64,000 nucleotides of DNA from Symsagittifera roscoffensis (Eukaryota > Xenacoelomorpha > Acoela > Convolutidae). Both the position numbers and the translations under genes were made by a program. Where the stretch lies: positions 47,783,467 to 47,847,466 of the forward strand of contig NC_087070.1 of NCBI RefSeq assembly GCF_963678635.1, in the 5' to 3' direction. This document shows, in pieces, positions 44,990 to 58,200 of this stretch. The notes under the pieces are model-generated. The model made no database searches. It saw only the letters and a list, made by a program, of their open reading frames with translations, and had not been told where the DNA came from. The first letter of the stretch is position 1, and each line of letters begins with the position of its first letter.

Positions 44990-46432
44990 TTTTGCTGGTG
45001 AAATAAGAATATATACAAATTGATACACAACGCACGCTAAACTTTCATGGAAAATAATCGATTTTAATGGAGTATATCAGCAAAGAGCTTACCATATATA
45101 ATCGATTTTCATGACACATTTAACAAGAATGGATTTTCAGGGAATGGATTTTCAGTCGAAATAATTTATGGTAAAAACAAATTTAGTAAACTACGTCTGC
45201 TCCTAACGATCGGTTCATCTGCTTTTTTTTTGTAAAATCGTGCACTTCCCGGATTTCCGATTGATTAAATCTGAAATAAAAAGATGGATCAGTTGAACAA
45301 ATCATACCATAAAACGTCTATTTTTTGCTTAATTCTTAGTATTTATTAAAAATGAAGTCTTTGAGAAAAATTTAAAATTTTTTGTATTATAATCATTCCT
45401 GATATAAAGCTAAAGTTATTTTGCCCCCCCCCCCCATAACTTCAAAAAAATTTCTCACTTTGGTACAATTTTTAGCTGTCCAGGGGGCTATTTTCATGAT
45501 GAAGGGAGCGAATGATGGAAAAATTTCAACCAATCAGAATCAGGAGAAGTTCTTATTCGCTGATACCCGTGCTGGCAACAAATGGATTGCAATTTTTTTT
45601 CTATAAATAAACTAGAAGAGACCTTAAAAAAATTAATAAGAAGCGATTTATAATCGATTTAGTTTAATAGAAAAATTTAGCTTTCAAATGAATTTCAATC
45701 GATTCTAAATCAATTTAAATCTTTTTTTTTTGTCAACGTGTTTTGCTTCCTTTTTTATTACGGAGTTGAGTAACAACAAAATTGAGATATATAGATTATG
45801 TTCAGATTTTGTAGACTATCAAAAAAATAAAAAAAAATAGTGGAAATAAAATGTTAACAAATGCTTTTCATTTAAATTTTTGTTTTAATTTTTGGCCTGA
45901 AAATAAGCTCTGAGGATAACTAATATCTAATTTTTCTGCACAAAAAATGATTTTTTTTTATTTTACAGTTTAATTTTATGCTAACTGTCTAACAATATTG
46001 AGCATAAAACGTTGATAATAAAAATGACATTTGAAAATTTGTTTGCATAGTTTTTTTTCCCATTGCCTCGGGAACCCTTAGTTTTGCAAAAATTTGAAAG
46101 AGAATCCCTTAAACGTTGAAGTTTGCGGTACAAAACTATCCTCGAGTGACTCTTACTCTTTGTAACTCTCCTTCTAATTTTCTTGAGTAGAACAATAATA
46201 TTGATTTTTGTTTCTACTGTAAAAATCCATTCAATTCATTCTAAATCGATTTACGTATCTAAATGAGCTATCGTAAATCGATTTCTATACAGTATTTTAT
46301 CAGTAGAAAAAAGGTTTTAAATCGATTTCAATCTGAAGTTTGCCAGTGCTGGCAGGCTTTTGCAGTGAAACGAAGGAAAAATTAGCAGAAAAAGAAATAA
46401 AGCATGCACAGTTAGTGCAGATTTAATAAATT
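44982..46432. repeat. 1.45-kb tandem duplication, unit A
   Basis: Unit A starts at TTTTCCATTTTTGCTGG and matches 46433-47883 nearly base for base, with an offset of 1451 bp. It holds the GPCR start codon and upstream region, a C-run near 45423 and ATCGATT-rich sequence. Only scattered differences (C-run length, single bases) separate the units, so the duplication is recent. Confidence 0.95.
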
Positions 46433-47883
46433 TTTTCCATTTTTGCTGGTGAAATAAGAATATATACAAATTGATAAACCACGCACGCTAAACTTTCATG
46501 GAAAATAATCGATTTTAATGGAGTATATCAGCAAAGAGTTTACCATATATAATCGATTTTCATGACACATTTAACAAGAATGGATTTTCAGGGAATGGAT
46601 TTTCAGTCGAAATAATTTATGGTAAAAACAAATTTAGTGAACTACGTCTGCTCCTAACGATCGGTTCATCTGCTTTTTTTTTGTAAAATCGTGCACTTCC
46701 CGGATTTCCGATTGATTAAATCTGAAATAAAAAGATGGATCAGTTGAACAAATCATACCATAAAACGTCTATTTTTTGCTTAATTCTTAGTATTTATTAA
46801 AAATGAAGTCTTTGAGAAAAATTTAAAATTTTTTGTATTATAATCATTCCTGATATAAAGCTAAAGTTATTTTGCCCCCCCCCCATAACTTCTAAAAATG
46901 TCTCACTTTGGTACAATTTTTAGCTGTCCAGGGGGCTATTTTCATGATGAAGGGACCGAATGATGGAAAAATTTCAACCAATCAGAATCAGGAGAAGTTC
47001 TTATTCGCTGATACCCGTGCTGGCAACAAATGGATTGCAATTTGTTTTCTATAAATAATCTAGAAGAGACCTTAAAAAAATTAATATGAAGCGATTTATA
47101 ATCGATTTAGTTTAATAGAAAAATTTAGCTTACAAATGAATTTCAATCGATTCTAAATCAATTTAAATCTTTTTTTTTGTCAACGTGTTTTGCTTCCTTT
47201 TTTATTACGGAGTTGAGTAACAACAAAATTGAGATATATAGATTATGTTCAGATTTTGTAGACTATCAAAAAAATAAAAAAAAATAGTGGAAATAAAATG
47301 TTAACAAATGCTTTTCATTTAAATTTTTGTTTTAATTTTTGGCCTGAAAATAAGCTCTGAGGATAACTAATATCTAATTTTTCTGCACAAAAAATGATTT
47401 TTTTTTATTTGACAGTTTAATTTTATGCTAACTGTCTAACAATATTGAGCATAAAACGTTGATAATAAAAATGACATTTGAAAATTTGTTTGCATAGTTT
47501 TTTTTCCCATTGCCTCGGGAACCCTTAGTTTTGCAAAAATTTGAAAGAGAATCCCTTAAACGTTGAAGTTTGCGGTACAAAACTATCCTCGAGTGACTCT
47601 TACTCTTTGTAACTCTCCTTCTAATTTTCTTGAGTAGAATAATAATATTGATTTTTGTTTCTACTGTAAAAATCCATTCAATTCATTCTAAATCGATTTA
47701 CGTATCTAAATGAGCTATCGTAAATCGATTTCTATACAGTATTTTATCAGTAGAAAAAAGGTTTTAAATCGATTTCAATCTGAAGTTTGCCAGTGCTGGC
47801 AGGCTTTTGCAGTGAAACGAAGGAAAAATTAGCAGAAAAAGAAATAAAGCATGCACAGTTAGTGCAGATTTAATAAATTTGTC
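46433..47883. repeat. 1.45-kb tandem duplication, unit B
   Basis: The second unit, distal to the gene. It repeats the start codon and eight coding bases (46440-46433) but is not followed by receptor sequence. It ends TTTAATAAATTT at 47883, where sequence unique to the window resumes with GTCGCCCTG. Confidence 0.95.
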
Positions 47884-50050
47884 GCCCTGTTTTCAATTTT
47901 TTTTATATCCGTATGTGAGAAAATTTAGTTTTTTGTCCAATGGTTCTTTGACCTTGCAATGCTTGTAAATTTTTGTATTTGCAACCTGCTAAATTTTTAA
48001 TTGGTGTGCATTAAGTTGTATGGCCTAAATTTATTTGCTAACTTTTAAAATTTTCGCAATTTCTCTGAGATTTTCGACAAGATACTTTGGTAAGTTTTAG
48101 CGCTGCTCAACAATGGTGCTATCTTCAAAAATGATCCAGAGTTTTTCTGCACAAAACGTGTATTTAGTTCATTATAGGCACTCTTTTCGAAGCTGAATCG
48201 GAGAACTAAGCCCCCCATCCATGTTGCAAAAGTGAGGAGGCTCGAAATTCGTTAGTGGACACAAAATTCCTGAATGACTTAACCATTGAACTGGTCCATC
48301 ATAAAGGTGGAAAGGGGTGGACACTAGGGAACATAGGAGGGGCGAGGGTATAGTTATAATGAACAACTAAATCAAAATAAGACCGCGAAACTGATGAAAA
48401 TTTCTGTAGAATATTGAATGAACAATTATTCAGCTGGAAATTTATTTAAGAAATGAGAAACTTTTTTGGCGTCTTTTCTCATTTACTTGAACTTGGTATC
48501 ACTTATGAGGTTAATGAATACCTGAAGTTTAGATAAAAAAGTCTAATAATGCCACGATAATTGGGAACTAGTGCTTTAACTAGATCCGGATTCCTTTTTT
48601 CATTTTACCTTCATTTTTGACACATATCAAAATTGTCAAAAGGCTTCCTGATTTTATAAAAATTGTGGGTTGGCCTGGTCAAATTCACCTCTAAGACTCT
48701 TTTTTTTGAATTTACCAAAATAGGGGCAATTAGAAGGTTCCGTTCTTTGACACAGGTATCTGCCCGGTTTGGGTTAATTAAAAATTTCAAGAACTTAAAT
48801 GGATGCTAAGTTCAGCTGACTGAGTAATGGAGGTTTTTATCAAATCAGTTCGTGATCAAATTTTTGACTAAAATAGGGTAAAATTTAGCTGAACAAATGT
48901 ACGTAATTATCAAATCTGTGAATAAATAAGCATACTTCTAAATCTTTTTCAGCCACAGCGTTTCTTTTTTGCTAGATTTAACTGCAATAAAACAACATCA
49001 ATGTCAGTTTTTCATTCTGCATTTTTGCCAATTCTTTCATTCTAAGTTTACTATCTGATTAACATGGTAGTAAGAAATCAAAAAATATGATGCAATTAAG
49101 TAGAAATTATTGCCTGTTAACCATTGAAGATGATGAGAAAAAAATGGATATTTATTTTTTAATGGGAACATAGTTCAAAAAATTTCAAAAACCGAATCTT
49201 GGCAAACGAAAGATTAGCATCAGTGTCATTATTTATATTGATTTGAAAAAAAACTTCGCAAATCCAGAAAACATTGCGTAGACGATAGAGTTTTCTAAAT
49301 TCGTCTAAAATTGGTTTAGGTTTAACATGATATAAACGAAGTATAACAATGTTAAAACACACTGCCATAATAATAACAACCTTTTTTATAGGTGTTTCAT
49401 GAATAATATTAAGATAACGTCATAATAATGTAATTTTCAAGTACCGGAGATATGCAGAATTTTGAAAAACAAAAAGAGCTTATAATAGTTTTTGTTCTAC
49501 GGAAGCCAATGAGTTTTATAGCCTGTTAGATATGGCAGGGCAGCTGGCAAAGTTAATTTAAAACCATCTTTGACGTATAAGGTTTACTCAATGAATAACT
49601 TGAATCCATTGCAAAACAATTGTTTTTGTTTAAGTTGCATCGCGAAATGGCGCAGGAGAAACTACATGGCCTTTTTTCTACCTCAAGATTTAAAATAACC
49701 CATTAAAAGGTCCAAAGATTTATAAAGTTGGAAGCGTCGCATTTAGCATTGTTACAGTTAGTAGAGGTATGTGAACATAGAAAGCATGTTAAAAAAAATT
49801 GAATAACCGGTTACAGACGCCTACGACTACCACGTTCCAGAACCAAAACGAGTTTAGTAGTGAAATTTTTGGCAAAAAAAAAGATGTCACAGGTTGGACT
49901 AAGTTAACATCCTCCCCATACCCCCTCCCCCCAAGCCGTTTGGTTGGGGGGGGGGGGTATGTTATCTTGGTTCTAGGTTGGGATTTTCCAGCCAATCAGA
50001 ATCGCAGAATCGAGCGTTTTGCATGCAGCGCTTACCAAATTTAATTTGAA
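47884..50050. other. No gene recognised
   Basis: AT-rich. Short ORFs at 48172-48366 and 49159-49368 (- strand) show no domain. A C-rich/G-rich hairpin lies at 49918-49960. Confidence 0.45.
49918..49960. repeat. C-rich/G-rich hairpin
   Basis: ATACCCCCTCCCCCCAA pairs with TTGGGG...GGGTAT around a short GCCGTTTGG loop. The G arm is a run of about 12 G. It is a strong potential hairpin or quadruplex site. Confidence 0.8.
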
Positions 50051-50573
50051 ACAAGACTGCTCGTATCAGGGCGAAGCCCTGAATGTTCCGACTGCCTTTT
50101 AAGGTTTATGGAGCAGTATTAACACTACAAAGTTCAATGAAATAAAACAAAATGAAAAAAAAAATCTAAAATTTGAAATTTTTTTAAATAAAAATCATCC
50201 CCCCACACGCCATATAAAGTACAAAAGGATAGATTTCGCTCATTGTAACAAACCAATTCTGGCAAATAGGCTTCTTTTAACCAATTTGGAACGATTTCTT
50301 AACTCTCCGCTTACGCGTTAATAACGCGAAATATATCGCGCGTTAATTGTCCCAAATTGACCAAAATGGCAATCTTTAAACCCCCGTAACTTTACGAAAA
50401 ATGATCACAGGTGAAATATCTTTTCAAATTTGAGCTCAGGACAACAATACCTTTCGAATGATATTAAAAAATTCCGTCAAAAATGGCTAGTTAAAAAGTC
50501 GAAATTTGTCTGAAGAAAAAAAACCCACCCGAGCACAGTATTCCGTTACTTTCGTATCGAAAGTCGGAACAAT
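50051..50573 (+). mobile_element. R1 repeat, near-complete copy
   Basis: 523 bp from ACAAGACTGCTCGTATCAGG to CGAAAGTCGGAACAAT. It shows both end hairpins (CAGGGCGAAGCCCTG and TTACTTTCGTATCGAAAGT) and the central GCGAAATATATCGCGCGTTA. It reads as one of the youngest copies here. Confidence 0.9.
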
Positions 50574-51147
50574 AAGCGCTGGGGTGGAGGATCATCTAGT
50601 GGTGGTCATCGGCGACCTTCCTTAAAAACAGTAAAAAAAAAATGACTTGAGTATTTAAAATTGAAACCAGTTCAAGTTTTCATTTGCTTTGGGTTTGTTA
50701 TACCAAAACAATAGGTTCAGAGTTGCTGGCTTCGTTTGAACCCCTTGCTTATAGTAATTAATTTGGTGCCAACTTTGTTATGAGGCTTGTGGTTCAACTG
50801 GAATTCAATTTACTTATATAATATCGGCCAGTGAAGAGAAACATGCTTAAAACAAAGCCTGAAAAGTTATAACACATACCTGTTGAAATGCTTCGATTGA
50901 TTGGATTTGATTGGATCAAAATGAGTAAAGTTTCACGATACTGACCGAAATTTAATTCATTTGACCTATGTCAAAAGATTTCTGGAAATAATTGACCGGA
51001 AGATGTCTTATAAAAGTTTCACGCTCACTAACTTCAGGATTTTAACCAACGGCGCAGACTTTGCTCAGTAATTAGCTCTATTTTGACAATTGATATAACA
51101 ATTTTTTTAAACTTTTTGGATCTTTTGTTTTATGCTGCATACGGAGA
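50574..51147. other. No recognised feature
   Basis: AT-rich with no domain-bearing ORF. Confidence 0.5.
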
Positions 51148-51155
51148 AAATCAAG

Positions 51156-51415
51156 GGGTCTTATGCGTTAAACGGCCCAAAATTAGGAAAGTAGTCAGAA
51201 ATTTTATTTCAAATTGAAAACTCGTAATCAACATACAATTACTTCAGGTATTACATATTATACGAGCCAATCAGGATTTATCTCAGTATCAATCGAAATG
51301 GCTGACCTAGTTGCTCGAATTTGATTGGCTAATATTAGCCAATCAGGATCAGTTTCAGTTTTAGTTTTCATTTTGCTTCAATTTTGATTTTTGGGCCGTT
51401 TAACGCATAAGACCC
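51156..51415. mobile_element. 260-bp MITE with 27-bp TIRs and 8-bp TSD
   Basis: Perfect terminal inverted repeats of about 27 bp start GGGTCTTATGCGTTAAACGG. They are flanked by the direct repeat AAATCAAG at 51148-51155 and 51416-51423. No coding sequence. The interior holds CCAATCAGGATTTATCTCAG and a second CCAATCAGGATC. An 8-bp duplication fits hAT, P or Merlin-like transposases; the GGG start is closest to Merlin, but this is not decided. Confidence 0.88.
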
Positions 51416-51423
51416 AAATCAAG

Positions 51424-52860
51424 TTCATGCCTTTCCCAAAAAGAAAAAAATAAAAGTTTGTAACTTCAATAGTTTTTAGTTATTAAGAAGGATTTTTTCA
51501 CAAATCTAATTGGTGATAGATTATTTAACAGTAATGGATTCTAAAACCACATTCCCTAATTTTTCTCCAAATAAGATATTTTTAAATTTGACCGGTCATA
51601 TGCAAACACTTACTTCAACTCTCTATTTTAACTGCACAATTTCTAACAAACAAAACCTTAATTTAAATTTTAATACTTTTTCAATACTCGATTTAATAAC
51701 CGTTTTTGCTGGTCATTTGATAATGAAGTAAAATGCAGTTTGAAAAAAAATCAATTACAACATAATTTGTACGTAAGTTAGCGATTTTAAGATTGCCATT
51801 CTGATTCATTTTACGATCATGCTCCGCTTGTGCTCTTTCAAATATCTTCAGTTAAGGATAAATGTTTTTCATTTTCAACCTCAAAACTGGCGATATACTA
51901 AAAATATTTTTTCAGTGGATAGGGAAAACACGTCTGAGCCATGTTTCAAAAATACGGAGTGAAACTGAAGGCTATAATTTTAAAAACAAGGGCTCAGTGC
52001 TTTCACTTTTTTATGCGTAACTTTACCGGAAAATTGCTTATTTTTTTGACATTCTTTGTTATAGAGAACGTTATTTTTTCAAGTTTTCAGCTCAAAAACC
52101 AGCTTTTGAGCAAAAAGGTGATTTTTGGAGAGTGTACTATTTGGAAGATTAATCGCCCAAAAATCGCAAAGAATATCTGAGTTGATCATATGCAAAAAGT
52201 CTGATTAATGATTGCTCCGATTGTTTGGAGATCTGTTTGAAGAAAATTTCATTTTCTGTGGCCAAAAAAATGATCTTATAACTTAATTCAGTTCTAATTC
52301 ACATTCGAAACTTTGTAAACGAATTGTTTAAAAAACGAATTTATCTTTGTCTTTTGTTTCAGATGAAAAACAAAGATTTTTTTTCTTGAATTTCGCAGTT
52401 TTTCAAATTCAGGGTAACACTAAAATTTACCGAGTTGAGCAAGAAACTGTAAACTTTGATTCGAAGGAAATTATTATATTAGAATTACTGTATGTTTTTT
52501 GCAACCTAACTTGCAAAAACTAAAGCTCAGCGGGAAGTGCTCAATTTCAAGTCATCCGTTAGAACCATGTGGAGCGAACTGTTTTTGTTTGACAAAGCAC
52601 ATTTACATTTTACCCTTCTTGCGGTTTTGAATCTAAGTTTTTTGTTAACTTATCTTGCCATTCTCTGTTTTGCATGAAATTGAAAAATTGAAAACAAAAA
52701 CAAACTTTGACGAATATTTTGTAGTTGATTAGAATATTATCGTTTTGAGAGCATAGTCAATAGGTAGTGTTTTTTCTTTTCTAGTTTGATTTTAGAATAT
52801 TTTTTAACGCAGAGCGAGTTTTTTTTCAAAACTCATATTTTTGATATTGAATATGAAGAA
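51424..52860. other. No gene recognised
   Basis: AT-rich; ORFs at 51510-51731 and 51941-52180 have no domain. Nothing else is seen. Confidence 0.45.
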
Positions 52861-52865
52861 GAACA

Positions 52866-55213
52866 TGTAAACGTGGGGGAATTCACAATATCTCTAGGCC
52901 GGTATTGCTCGCTATTTCACACCGCCGCAATATCTTCCCTTTGGTACTGAGGTCAGCGGGGCAACCGATTCCCAGTACTGTTCACAATCCCAAAAGGGTT
53001 AATTTGGTGGTTGGCTGCTCTGTACTGTACTTTACTGCTCGCCCCGTGATTCGTGCTCCTCCGACTGTATCTCACCCGTCAATCAATAATCGATCGCAAC
53101 AACAATTCCAATAAAAAATAATGAATTAAGATATGAATATAACCAGATACAGAGTAGCCTATAATTGGCTGGAATATAAATTAATCGTTCAATTAAAGAA
53201 AAGGGTCTGCGATTTATATAAACTAACTAACTGCCTTCAACAGTTCTTAATTTTCCAACCCTAATTATCTTCAAAGCTATCTTTTCGGAACTACGCTTTA
53301 ATCCCGAACGTACTTTAGAAAAAAATCACCTCACCCAATAAATTAACAACTTTCACGAAGCCTTTAAAGCTTTTTGTAACTTTTTCCAACAGACTTACTT
53401 AGTCTTCGTCCACTTTCGTTCTCTGTTTACTTTGCCCAAATTGTTCTCTAACTAACTGAGAACCAACTACTCTTAATAGTAGCTCTTTCTGTTCTGCTTA
53501 AGGATAAGCTGCTTGCTATTCTCTATTATATTTGTCTATTTGAGTTTTAGTTATAGTTAGAGTTTGACATTCCGTATAAACCTTAACATTTACTGATATG
53601 CCTCCTACGCAGCATTCCAGTTCTTAAACCCAGCATGATCACATTAATATAAATGCCAAGTTCAAAATGCTAATCCAAGCTATGCTAAACAAATAACAAA
53701 TGCAACTTCAACTTAATTCAAGCTATGTTTACATATCAAAAGACCAAGGACTTTATTTAATTTTCCCGTATCTTTTCCCTTTTTCCAAGCCTAGGATAAA
53801 CTTCTAGTGAACTTAATTTCCCATTCATCATAATCCAAAATTTCCCATGCGTAAACTATTCAAATTTCAACCTAATCGACCTTCAAGGTAAACCGTTCCC
53901 TTAACCGGGGTCCAATTCAGCCAATAAAACATTCCCCAGAAGCCAATGGAATATCCTGTACATTCCTAACGTTTAGACTAATTAATTCCCCATTCCCTCA
54001 TTCATATTGCTAATTTAAAATGCGACTAATTTTCTGTGCCATTGACGCCTTTCTATTTATAATTCATTCACCAAGTCAAATTGAACCCAATGTTTATTTG
54101 GCTGACTCATAATAATTCCAGCAATATACCATTATACATTAGGCCAAGATATTCCATCAATTTCCGAGAAATGCCTAAAAAATTCCTCATGCATGCAAAA
54201 TCGCTAATCCCGGATCCATCAAATAGTAAATTAACCTCCCTAATTACAGAACATATGATTTGGTCTATTTTCCGGTGCTAAATTTAAAAGTTTTGGGGTT
54301 AAAACGTAAAAGGTCAAATAAAGATCATCCCGGGGTCACCCGGGGTCAAATCTCCCATAATCAGTTTGAGGTCACATGAGGGTCATGCCTACCAAGTTTC
54401 ATCCATATCCGACAAATACTTCCCGAGTTATCCCATTTTGAGGTCCATTATCACTTTTCCTGGAAAAGGTCAATTAGCACCGGAAAGGTCATCTGGGAAC
54501 TAAGACTTACAGGGATCCTTTTTACCGGGGTGGGTCCTACTACACATAAGTACCCTAAAATCGATATGCCCACGTGCATTTTTTTTCATAATTTGCCCAT
54601 TAACACCTCCAGGGGGTGATTTTCCCAAGTGCTAATAGCCCGTGCCCTTATCACCCAATCGGGTCGTTATACTAACATACGATAGACCATGTCACTATCT
54701 ATCATCCCTGTAAATTTCAGCTCCCTAGGGTCATTGGGAGTTGAGAAATAGCCTCCGGAAGTCGGTTGGGGGTTTGTTTGTTTAGGGTATAAATCGGGCC
54801 GGGTAGACCTTGGGGTTCCGAAACTTCAAACTTAAGCTTCTCTCGCCCAGGGCTACTACATGCATAAAAATGAGCTCAACCGGACCCGTAGTTAAGGATT
54901 TCCGGTGGGGCCATTTGCACTTCCGGGAACCGTTATCACTCAGCCCCGGGGGGTCCAGCGGGTCTGGCCCTTTGCATGCCCGGGCCAAATCATCTCTAGT
55001 ATCACCCCACTAAATTTCATAAAGTTCGCCCCAGTAGCTCCCGAGTTGGGGGAAGTTGCTGGGAACTATTCCATTGCCTATTTTCACTAAGGAGGGGCAT
55101 TAATTCCATGAACTTAAGCAAATACAAGTTTAATTCAATCTTAACTTAATGACGAATCAGTCTTACGCTAAAGTTACTATAGCATGTAATACAGTAGAAT
55201 CACCAATTCTACA
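52866..55213 (-). repeat. 3' LTR (2348 bp)
   Basis: From TGTAAACGTGGGGGAATTC to CACCAATTCTACA. It contains GC-richer stretches (about 54300-55080) that the solo LTR at 15842 also keeps. ORFs within it are not genes. Confidence 0.92.
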
Positions 55214-58200
55214 GTATTCCCTTCTAGTCTATTATTCTCCCGAGTATTGCTAAAAGTATCTCCTAACAAAGCCTAATGATAAGTTACATAACTCTTCGAT
55301 TCGCCGTGCTCCCTAACACTTAGTCGTTTTCCCTCCCTTTAAAGTTTTACCCTTAAAATATCGCGGACCCAACAGTTAGTCCCCGTTAAATAAACAATGA
55401 TATAGCACAAAGAGTAACCTTAGAGGGGACGTAACTGAATTAATTTTACTCTTCATGGTACGATCCAACCCTTTCACATTCATAATCATCAATATCAATT
55501 GTCTGCACAACATTTCAGGTGGGATCGCACTCAATGTAACTAAGTACCAACTAATGAGATAAAAAAAGAGACAGTTTACGTCGATTCCAAACCGTGCAGG
55601 TGGTCTCCTTACTCGAGTTGGTCGACCGCCATCATCTGCAGTTCCCATTTCTATCACCGGTTCGGCAGCCATCACCTCGCCAGGTGGTCTGTCTTCCGCC
55701 TGACAGGGTTGAGTCGCTGGGTCCTCTTCCCTTCTGGCCTCCAGCTTCGTCGCATCGTATGCCTCAATCGCATCTTCTCCCCTCCTAGCCACTTCTCGCA
55801 TCAATCGTGGTGGATCAGCGAAGTGTTCGGGCATCGCCCGAATTCTCACATTTCTACCGGGCGGATTAAATTGTGGCTCGACTGCTCGATCTCTCACAGG
55901 CAATAATCTCACTGGACATCTCGTGGGCCTGGATCATGGCTAAAACCCTCCCCTTTGTTCGCCCACAACAACTCATCTTCATCATACATCTCCGGGTCAT
56001 CGAAGAAGTTAAACGACCGATAGGGTGTCGGTCGCTTGCTGCTTGTAGCTTCATCTGACTGTGCCGTCTCTTTTTTGAATCGCTTCAGCATGTTGAAGTG
56101 CAAGATTTTGACTTTGCTAGAAACTGACTCCTTTGCCATCTTGTAGTTCACTTCAGCAATTCTCGCCAGTACAACATAAGGTCCTCCCCATGGATCAAAG
56201 TGCTTCCTCGACTTGAACTTTTTCTTCGCCCACACCCAGACTTTATCTCCAGCTGCGTATGGTTCTCCATGAGCTTTCTTCCAGTACTGATCCTCCTGTC
56301 CTCGTTGATCCGTCCCAAGGATTTCTCTGGCACTGCTATGAGCATCTCGGAAGAGCTCATCTAGTTCCTCTGCAAAACCATCCTTCGTCAGCACTTCGTC
56401 GTGAGGTTTAGCGTAGAACAGGTCAATGGGGTATTGGCATTCCTGACCATAAATCAGACTGAATGGCGTCGCTCCCGTCGTCCGATGAATAGTCGTGTTG
56501 TTTACAAAACTCAAATACGGCAAAATCGTATCCCACGTCTTTGAGTTCTCCGCACAATACTTTGAAATTACCTTCGTCATCTTATCGTTATATCGCCTTG
56601 TCAGCTCTCTACCTTCGGGTTCATATGGCAAAGTCGGTGTCACATCAATTCCCAAGAGTCGGTACATCTCCTTTGTCAGTTTACTGCCAAAGACTTTCCC
56701 TTGGTCCGTACGCAAAACATTGGGAGTTCCAAACTTCAGTACCCAATGTTCCACAATTGCCTGAGCCACGTCTGATGCATCTGTTGATACAAGAGGGACT
56801 GCAATCGCATACATCGTGAACATGTCCGTCATCACCAATACATGCTTCGCTCTTGTCCGCGTCACCATCGTGTTTGGACCCAATATGTCCACTGCCATCA
56901 TACTGAATCTGAAACCGCAGCTCGCTTCCTTTTCCCACTGGCACTCTGTGCTGCTTGTCTTAAGCACCACTGGACTTTTCTTTCGACATCGGTCCTCATC
57001 GTCGGCCACCAGTATCGTCGTCGTATCTTCGCCAACATCTTCTCGGTTGCAAGCTGTCCCCCTCTGGTCTCCATTGAATCAAACTATCCGAGGATTTCCT
57101 TTCGTCCTGCTGCTGGAACATCCGTCAAAAGTGTCGGCTTCGACCCATCTCTCCGGAACCATTTCTTGTAAAGTATTCCTCGTCGAATACTCAACTCATC
57201 CCATCTTGACCAGAAGGCCAGTGCCTCAGGTTCGTACTGAATTGCCTGCTCCTTCGGAATAAGTTTCGTTCCCAATGAAGGCATATCGTTCATCTCATCT
57301 GCTGTTCCTGCCCAGTAGAATACTTGCGCAATCGCTTCGTCTTCCTCCTGCATTGTCGCAATCTCTTCGATCTTTCGTTCCCATCGAATCGCGTCGCTGT
57401 CGACTACTTCGTCCACCACCTCTGTCTCGTGAACCACTGCAACTTTCTCTGTTCTGCCTCCTCCACGAGTTCGTCTCAAAGCTTCATCTAATAAAACAGG
57501 CTTTGGGCACGCGTACATTTTCTATTCCTCTACTTTTGTTTCTTGAACCACGTTTATGCTGTGATTGTCATAACTCGTCGGCCACCCTTCCAAGATTTCG
57601 TCGGGAGACTCCACTGCCGCTGTTATCTTCGCAATCAGCCTCTTCCGCATGTCTGATTTTGGAATATGATTTCCTTCAATCTGTCCGCCCGGTTCATGTG
57701 GCAGAGAGGGCATCCGTTCCGGAGAAGGCCTATGAGTCAAATGCCGTATGGGTACCATTGAACCTTCTCTCGTCCCCGTCCACAAGAAATCTTCTCCGCG
57801 ACTGAGCACTAAAGAGCACTGATACTATTTCATCGATTGTAGTCCTAGGACCATCTCGGCTTTCAGTTTCGGGAACACAAGCACTTCGATTTCTTTGGCA
57901 ATGTCGCCCAACTTGAAGCGAGTTCTGACAACTCCGTCGACCGCTATGATTCGTCCGTCTGCTGTCTCCAGTCGACCTACATAGCGTTCCATTGTCGGTG
58001 CGTCAACCATTCTCCGCGCAGCATCTGTCCTTATGAGGTCGATGGTGCCCCGGTATCAAGCAGCACCTCAACATGGGTTCCGCCTACGCAAGCATCAACG
58101 ACTGCTCCGCGTGGATCGCTGACGTCATGACTGATCCCAACACGCCCGATGCGCGTCCGCGAATTCTGTTTCGTTTCCAACTTTGGGTCGTTCTCTCTGA

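Noticed and set aside
52905-53114. + strand ORF repeated at 59589-59879
   Set aside because: The frame is part of the duplicated LTR, not a gene.
54782-55090. Overlapping ORFs on both strands, repeated near 61566-61797
   Set aside because: They lie in the GC-richer part of the two LTRs; frames open on both strands and no domain is present.
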